Below, in pieces: positions 61,028 through 64,000 of a stretch of 64,000 nucleotides of DNA. How positions within the stretch are numbered: the first letter of the stretch is position 1; every line of letters starts with the position of its first letter. The notes beneath the pieces are model-generated. The model was given only the letters and a program-made list of their open reading frames with translations, was not told the DNA's origin and did not search any database. A program made the position numbers and the translations under genes. The stretch spans positions 124,001 to 188,000 of the forward strand of contig CAWAFI010000025.1 of assembly GCA_963781285.1 (NCBI GenBank), read 5' to 3'. The DNA is from CAIWHR01 sp963781285. Its GTDB lineage: Bacteria; Pseudomonadota; Gammaproteobacteria; Burkholderiales; Casimicrobiaceae.

Positions 61028-62116
61028 TCAATCCAATCCTTTTTTCGCGAGAAATTCGGACAGAAGGCGCGCGATCTCGAGATTGTTCAGATCGGAGAAT
61101 GGAAAGTGCGTATTGCCGCGGATTCCGATCTGGGGCAGATGCACGACGGTGGCATCACCCCCGCGGCGGTTCACGGCGTCCGCCCATAGCCTGGCCATTG
61201 CCAGGCGCACGCGCCACTGGTCCTGGCTCGGAATCACCATCGGCTGCTCGGGAATGTTGTCGCCGTAAAAAATGATGATCGGGATCCTCGTGAGCAGCAT
61301 GAAATCCGACAGGGGCACGCCAACCGCCTCCAGGGTGCCTCCGGAGCTTGGCATCGGAGGCGGCACCTCGCCGTTCGGATAGACAAAGCCGCTGCCGGGC
61401 TCATAGGAAACGATGGCACGGACATTGCGATTCTTCATTGCGGTGACCCAGCCCGGCCCGCCCCCTTGTGAATGGGTGACGAGAATCCCCGGCCCGATCC
61501 TGTTGAACAGTGCGGAAACGGCGTCCGAGATCACCTCCACATCGAAAGGACCCGTGTTGGGCGTCATCTGGCGGAAGTACTGGTTCAGGGCCTCCGGGTC
61601 GCGCGAGAACTGCACGCCGGGGAAATAGTCGGGCCAGATACCGACGCGGAAGATGTTGAACCAGGTCTGCTCATCGGGCGTAGGCGCTATGGTCATTGGC
61701 AAGGTGCTGCGTCCCGCATTGCCACGTCGTGGCTGGTCGATCACGTAAACCCCGAAGCCCCGGCGGAGGAAGATGTTCTGGAAGCCCTCGCGCCCATCGG
61801 GCGTGGTTTCCCATGTCTTGGAGAACTGTCCGAAGCCGTGCCAGAGCACGAAGGGAAATTTGCGGGCGCCTACCGGGATCTGATAGAACACATAGGCGTG
61901 GTCACCGTGAAACGTCTGGCCGTCGGGGGACTGTTTCCTGGCGTCGTAAGTGCCGGCGGCGGTGATCACGGTTCCGCCCACTGCAAAACTGCCTTGTTCT
62001 TTGATGATCAGCGACTCGGGCTTGTCGTTTCCACCAACGATTGCACACGCAGAAGTAACGATGCCGGCTGCGATCAGCAAAAGCACGTTGAACGATTTCC
62101 GATGCGTCGTACTCAC
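61028..62116 (-). CDS. Lipoprotein alpha/beta-hydrolase (esterase-like)
   Basis: 362 aa from a GTG at 62116 with a GGGGAA site. Signal peptide with lipobox (AAGIVTSAC) marks a lipoprotein. The hydrolase core shows FVLWHGFGQFSKTW (oxyanion), ILVTHSQGGGPGW with nucleophile Ser, GDNIPEQPMV and the catalytic His in GIRGNTHFPFSDLNN. YVIDQPRRGNAGRST is typical of an esterase group often annotated as alpha/beta fold hydrolases in Proteobacteria. Substrate unknown. Upstream on the same strand is the FGE remnant. Confidence 0.85.
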   Translation of the reverse strand: MSTTHRKSFNVLLLIAAGIVTSACAIVGGNDKPESLIIKEQGSFAVGGTVITAAGTYDARKQSPDGQTFHGDHAYVFYQIPVGARKFPFVLWHGFGQFSKTWETTPDGREGFQNIFLRRGFGVYVIDQPRRGNAGRSTLPMTIAPTPDEQTWFNIFRVGIWPDYFPGVQFSRDPEALNQYFRQMTPNTGPFDVEVISDAVSALFNRIGPGILVTHSQGGGPGWVTAMKNRNVRAIVSYEPGSGFVYPNGEVPPPMPSSGGTLEAVGVPLSDFMLLTRIPIIIFYGDNIPEQPMVIPSQDQWRVRLAMARLWADAVNRRGGDATVVHLPQIGIRGNTHFPFSDLNNLEIARLLSEFLAKKGLD

Positions 62117-62233
62117 AGGATTTCCCCGCGCTTGAGTGACTGGTTGCTGTTTCCTTTTGCGCCTCTGATGTGAGAGAGGTTCAGCGGTCGTTCTTCTGAA
62201 AGGCACGCTTGAGCATGTTGCAGACCTCATTGC

Positions 62234-62565
62234 TCACCGATCCACGGAGAGCGCCAGTCGAAATCCGATGCTGATGCCCCGGTCATCCGGGTCGTACTGG
62301 CGGCGGAAAGCCGACCGCCAGCTTGTCGAGGTCTGGTGCCAGCTACCGCCGCGGACCACGTGGCTTGACCCCGATTGCGGCCCCTTGGGATCCACCGATG
62401 GACTGCTTGTGTATAGCGCTCGTCATACCAATCCTGCACCCACTCCCACACGTTGCCATGGACGTCGTACAAGCCCCAGCCGTTGGGCTCCTTCTGGCCC
62501 ACCGGGTGGGTGGATCCTGACGCAAAGTCTTCGCCATGCCATGCTTTGCGGCGCAGTCGTGCCGC
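62234..62565 (-). pseudogene. Formylglycine-generating-enzyme-like (SUMF1) remnant, truncated and frameshifted
   Basis: C-terminal third of an FGE-sulfatase-type domain. Readable segments: SGSTHPVGQKEPNGWGLYDV, HGNVWEWVQDWYDERYT in one frame, then VRGGSWHQTSTSWRSAFRR and YDPDDRGISIGFRLALSVDR in another, ending at TGA 62236-62234. At least one, probably two, shifts lie near 62380-62410. The N-terminal two thirds are missing: the frame starts directly at the GH31 stop. True FGE needs two Cys near the C-terminus, which I do not see, so the ancestor may have been an EgtB/SUMF1-like relative. Confidence 0.7.
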
Positions 62566-62566
62566 T

Positions 62567-64000
62567 CTAACCGCCATTCACCAATGTGATTCCCTCGCCA
62601 CTAACCTCCAATCGCCGCTGCTCTCCAGGCGGGACCAGAACGCGCAACGTCGTGTAGGGCAGCCGAAAACGGCCGCGCTTGCTCGCGTGCACTCGGAGAG
62701 TGCGGTCGGTCCAGTCGAGTGTGCATTCGATTTGGGCATGATCATCATCGCGATGACGGTATGTCACGCCATCGTCCTCGTAGAGTGTAAACGTGCTCCT
62801 ACCGGCGCTGCGGCCGGGAAAGATGCGCAGCGCGCGCGATGGCTCGTCGTGCAGGCGGTTCGTATCGGCCGTGTCCGTCGTCGGAATCACCGCACCCGCC
62901 GGTACAAACAACGGGATCCGCTCGAGCGGAGCCGGCGCCACGACCGTGTGGCCGCCAGCGACATGTTCTCCTGACCAGAAGTCGAGCCACTCGACCGGGC
63001 CTGCCGGTAGATAGACCGATCGCTCGCGCTGTCCCGCCTCCACGACCGAGGCCACGAGCAGATTGGGTCCGAGCATGAAGTCGTCGCTGTCAGCAAAAGC
63101 GCGCGGATCGTCTTCGAATTCGTAGCAGAGCGGCCGCAGCATCGGCTCGCCGAACTGCGCGGCGCGCCAGTACAGCGTGTACAGGTACGGCAGCAGTCGA
63201 TAGCGCAGGCGAATCCACTCGCGGATGATCGGCGTGACACGCGGGTGCAACCATGGCGTATTGACCTCGCCGCCTTCCTTCCACGAGTTCATGATGAAGC
63301 GCGGGTTGAAGGCGGCACTCTGAACCCAGCGGACCAGCAGCTCCGGATCGGGAACAGGTCCGGCAAAGCCGCCCACGTCGTGTCCGATGTTGAACATGCC
63401 GGAAAGGCTCATGGTAAGGCCCATCCGGATGTTCCAGCGCAGCGTGTGCCAGGAGGTGGCGTTGTCGCCCGACCAGGTCTGCGCGTAACGCTGTATTCCC
63501 GGCGGCCCGGCGCGCGTCACGGTGAACACGCGCTCCTCCGGCAAGCGCGCGGCCTGCGCCTCGTACGTTGCGCGCGTCATCAACAGCGGTTGCAAGGGGC
63601 GCGAGCGCTCGATGCCTATCGAATGACCGAACACGTGTGAGACGGCGTCCTCGTCCCAGATCTCGTATTCGTTGTTGTCGTTCCAGCCGACAATGCCGTA
63701 GTCGAGCAGTTGCCGGGCGAGGGAATCCTGCCACCAGCGCACTCCGTCGGGATGGGTGAAGTCGACATGCGCGCCCTGGCCGTCCCAGAACTGACTGATC
63801 GACGCCTCGCCGGTCCGCGCGTTTCTTACGAACGCCCCCCGCGCCGCGACCTCGGCAAAGGCGGGATGATCGTCGAGCAGGCATGGCTTTATGTTCGCGA
63901 CGAGTCGAATGCCCGCGTGCTCGAACTTCTCGACGAGCTGGCGGGCATCGGGAAACTTGGCGGTGTTCCAGGTGAACACGTACCGGCGAGGACCGATGCT
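62567..64000 (-). CDS. Glycoside hydrolase family 31 (alpha-glucosidase/alpha-xylosidase type), 5' end beyond the window
   Basis: At least 477 codons, open at the window edge. GH31 landmarks: WNTAKFPDARQLVEKF, catalytic nucleophile Asp in GWNDNNEYEIWDED, acid/base Asp in TWSGDNATSWHTLRWNI, the SGMFNIGHDVGGFAG active-site loop, FNPRFIMNSW, and the C-terminal beta domains (LPAGPVEWLDFWSGEHVAGG, FTLYEDDGVTYRHRD). The WNDNNEYE form of the nucleophile loop is found in alpha-glucosidases of the YihQ/YicI superfamily; exact specificity is open. No signal peptide can be judged because the start is missing. Confidence 0.92.
   Translation of the reverse strand, partial: SIGPRRYVFTWNTAKFPDARQLVEKFEHAGIRLVANIKPCLLDDHPAFAEVAARGAFVRNARTGEASISQFWDGQGAHVDFTHPDGVRWWQDSLARQLLDYGIVGWNDNNEYEIWDEDAVSHVFGHSIGIERSRPLQPLLMTRATYEAQAARLPEERVFTVTRAGPPGIQRYAQTWSGDNATSWHTLRWNIRMGLTMSLSGMFNIGHDVGGFAGPVPDPELLVRWVQSAAFNPRFIMNSWKEGGEVNTPWLHPRVTPIIREWIRLRYRLLPYLYTLYWRAAQFGEPMLRPLCYEFEDDPRAFADSDDFMLGPNLLVASVVEAGQRERSVYLPAGPVEWLDFWSGEHVAGGHTVVAPAPLERIPLFVPAGAVIPTTDTADTNRLHDEPSRALRIFPGRSAGRSTFTLYEDDGVTYRHRDDDHAQIECTLDWTDRTLRVHASKRGRFRLPYTTLRVLVPPGEQRRLEVSGEGITLVNGG

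Overview
The window is GC-rich, densely coded chromosomal DNA that looks betaproteobacterial. This is inferred from a phasin, the TRAP and MoeA types, a FixJ-type regulator and BtuB under a cobalamin riboswitch; no rRNA or tRNA was seen to settle the taxonomy. No phage, plasmid, CRISPR array or full insertion sequence was recognised.

Layout. 0.1-6.6 kb (+): a glucose-6-phosphate operon, pgm, polyphosphate-type glucokinase, pgi, gnd, zwf. 6.7-11.9 kb: a 3-hydroxybutyrate-oligomer-hydrolase remnant, a sensor kinase that has lost its phospho-acceptor region beside an intact FixJ-like regulator, a small membrane-anchored protein and a TRAP QM permease pair. 12.2-26.7 kb: a molybdenum/tungsten island holding a molbindin, tupBCA plus a frameshifted modA-like gene, a divergent ModE/PBP-type regulator, modABC with a ModE-type DNA-binding protein, and two MoeA genes, one fused to a PBP domain. 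Inside the island sit an SDR, a Rieske/FAD ferredoxin reductase and a YqaA membrane protein. 26.8-28.1 kb: gene remnants, a phasin and its terminator.

28.3-39.5 kb (-): a run of exported or envelope proteins: an outer-membrane channel-like protein, an MscS channel, a chalcone-isomerase-like protein, a patatin lipoprotein, a barrel protein, a Gly/Tyr repeat protein, a DUF2092 protein, a small secreted protein and an arylsulfatase. 40.5-46.4 kb: a GST fragment, a haloalkane dehalogenase, a patatin/beta-barrel (type Vd-like) protein, two abutting MITE-like elements, and a three-gene group containing a small peptidase-co-occurring-domain (Pepco/Trypco-like) protein. 46.8-52.1 kb: a P-type ATPase and a universal stress protein (-), facing a yybP-ykoY manganese riboswitch that leads into a LysR gene (+). 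52.5-57.6 kb (+): a tightly overlapped DUF3604, parvulin, HupE-like (three genes) operon. 57.7-64 kb: cobalamin riboswitch and btuB, an AlgH-like protein with a signal peptide, a lipoprotein esterase, an FGE remnant and a GH31 glycosidase running off the end.

Most notable points: (1) a textbook Mn2+ riboswitch controlling a LysR gene instead of an exporter; (2) two adjacent 270-bp elements with unrelated stem sequences but the same covarying fold, sharing one TA; (3) many single-base frameshifts with otherwise preserved protein sequence, which could be residual assembly errors and should be checked before calling those genes dead.
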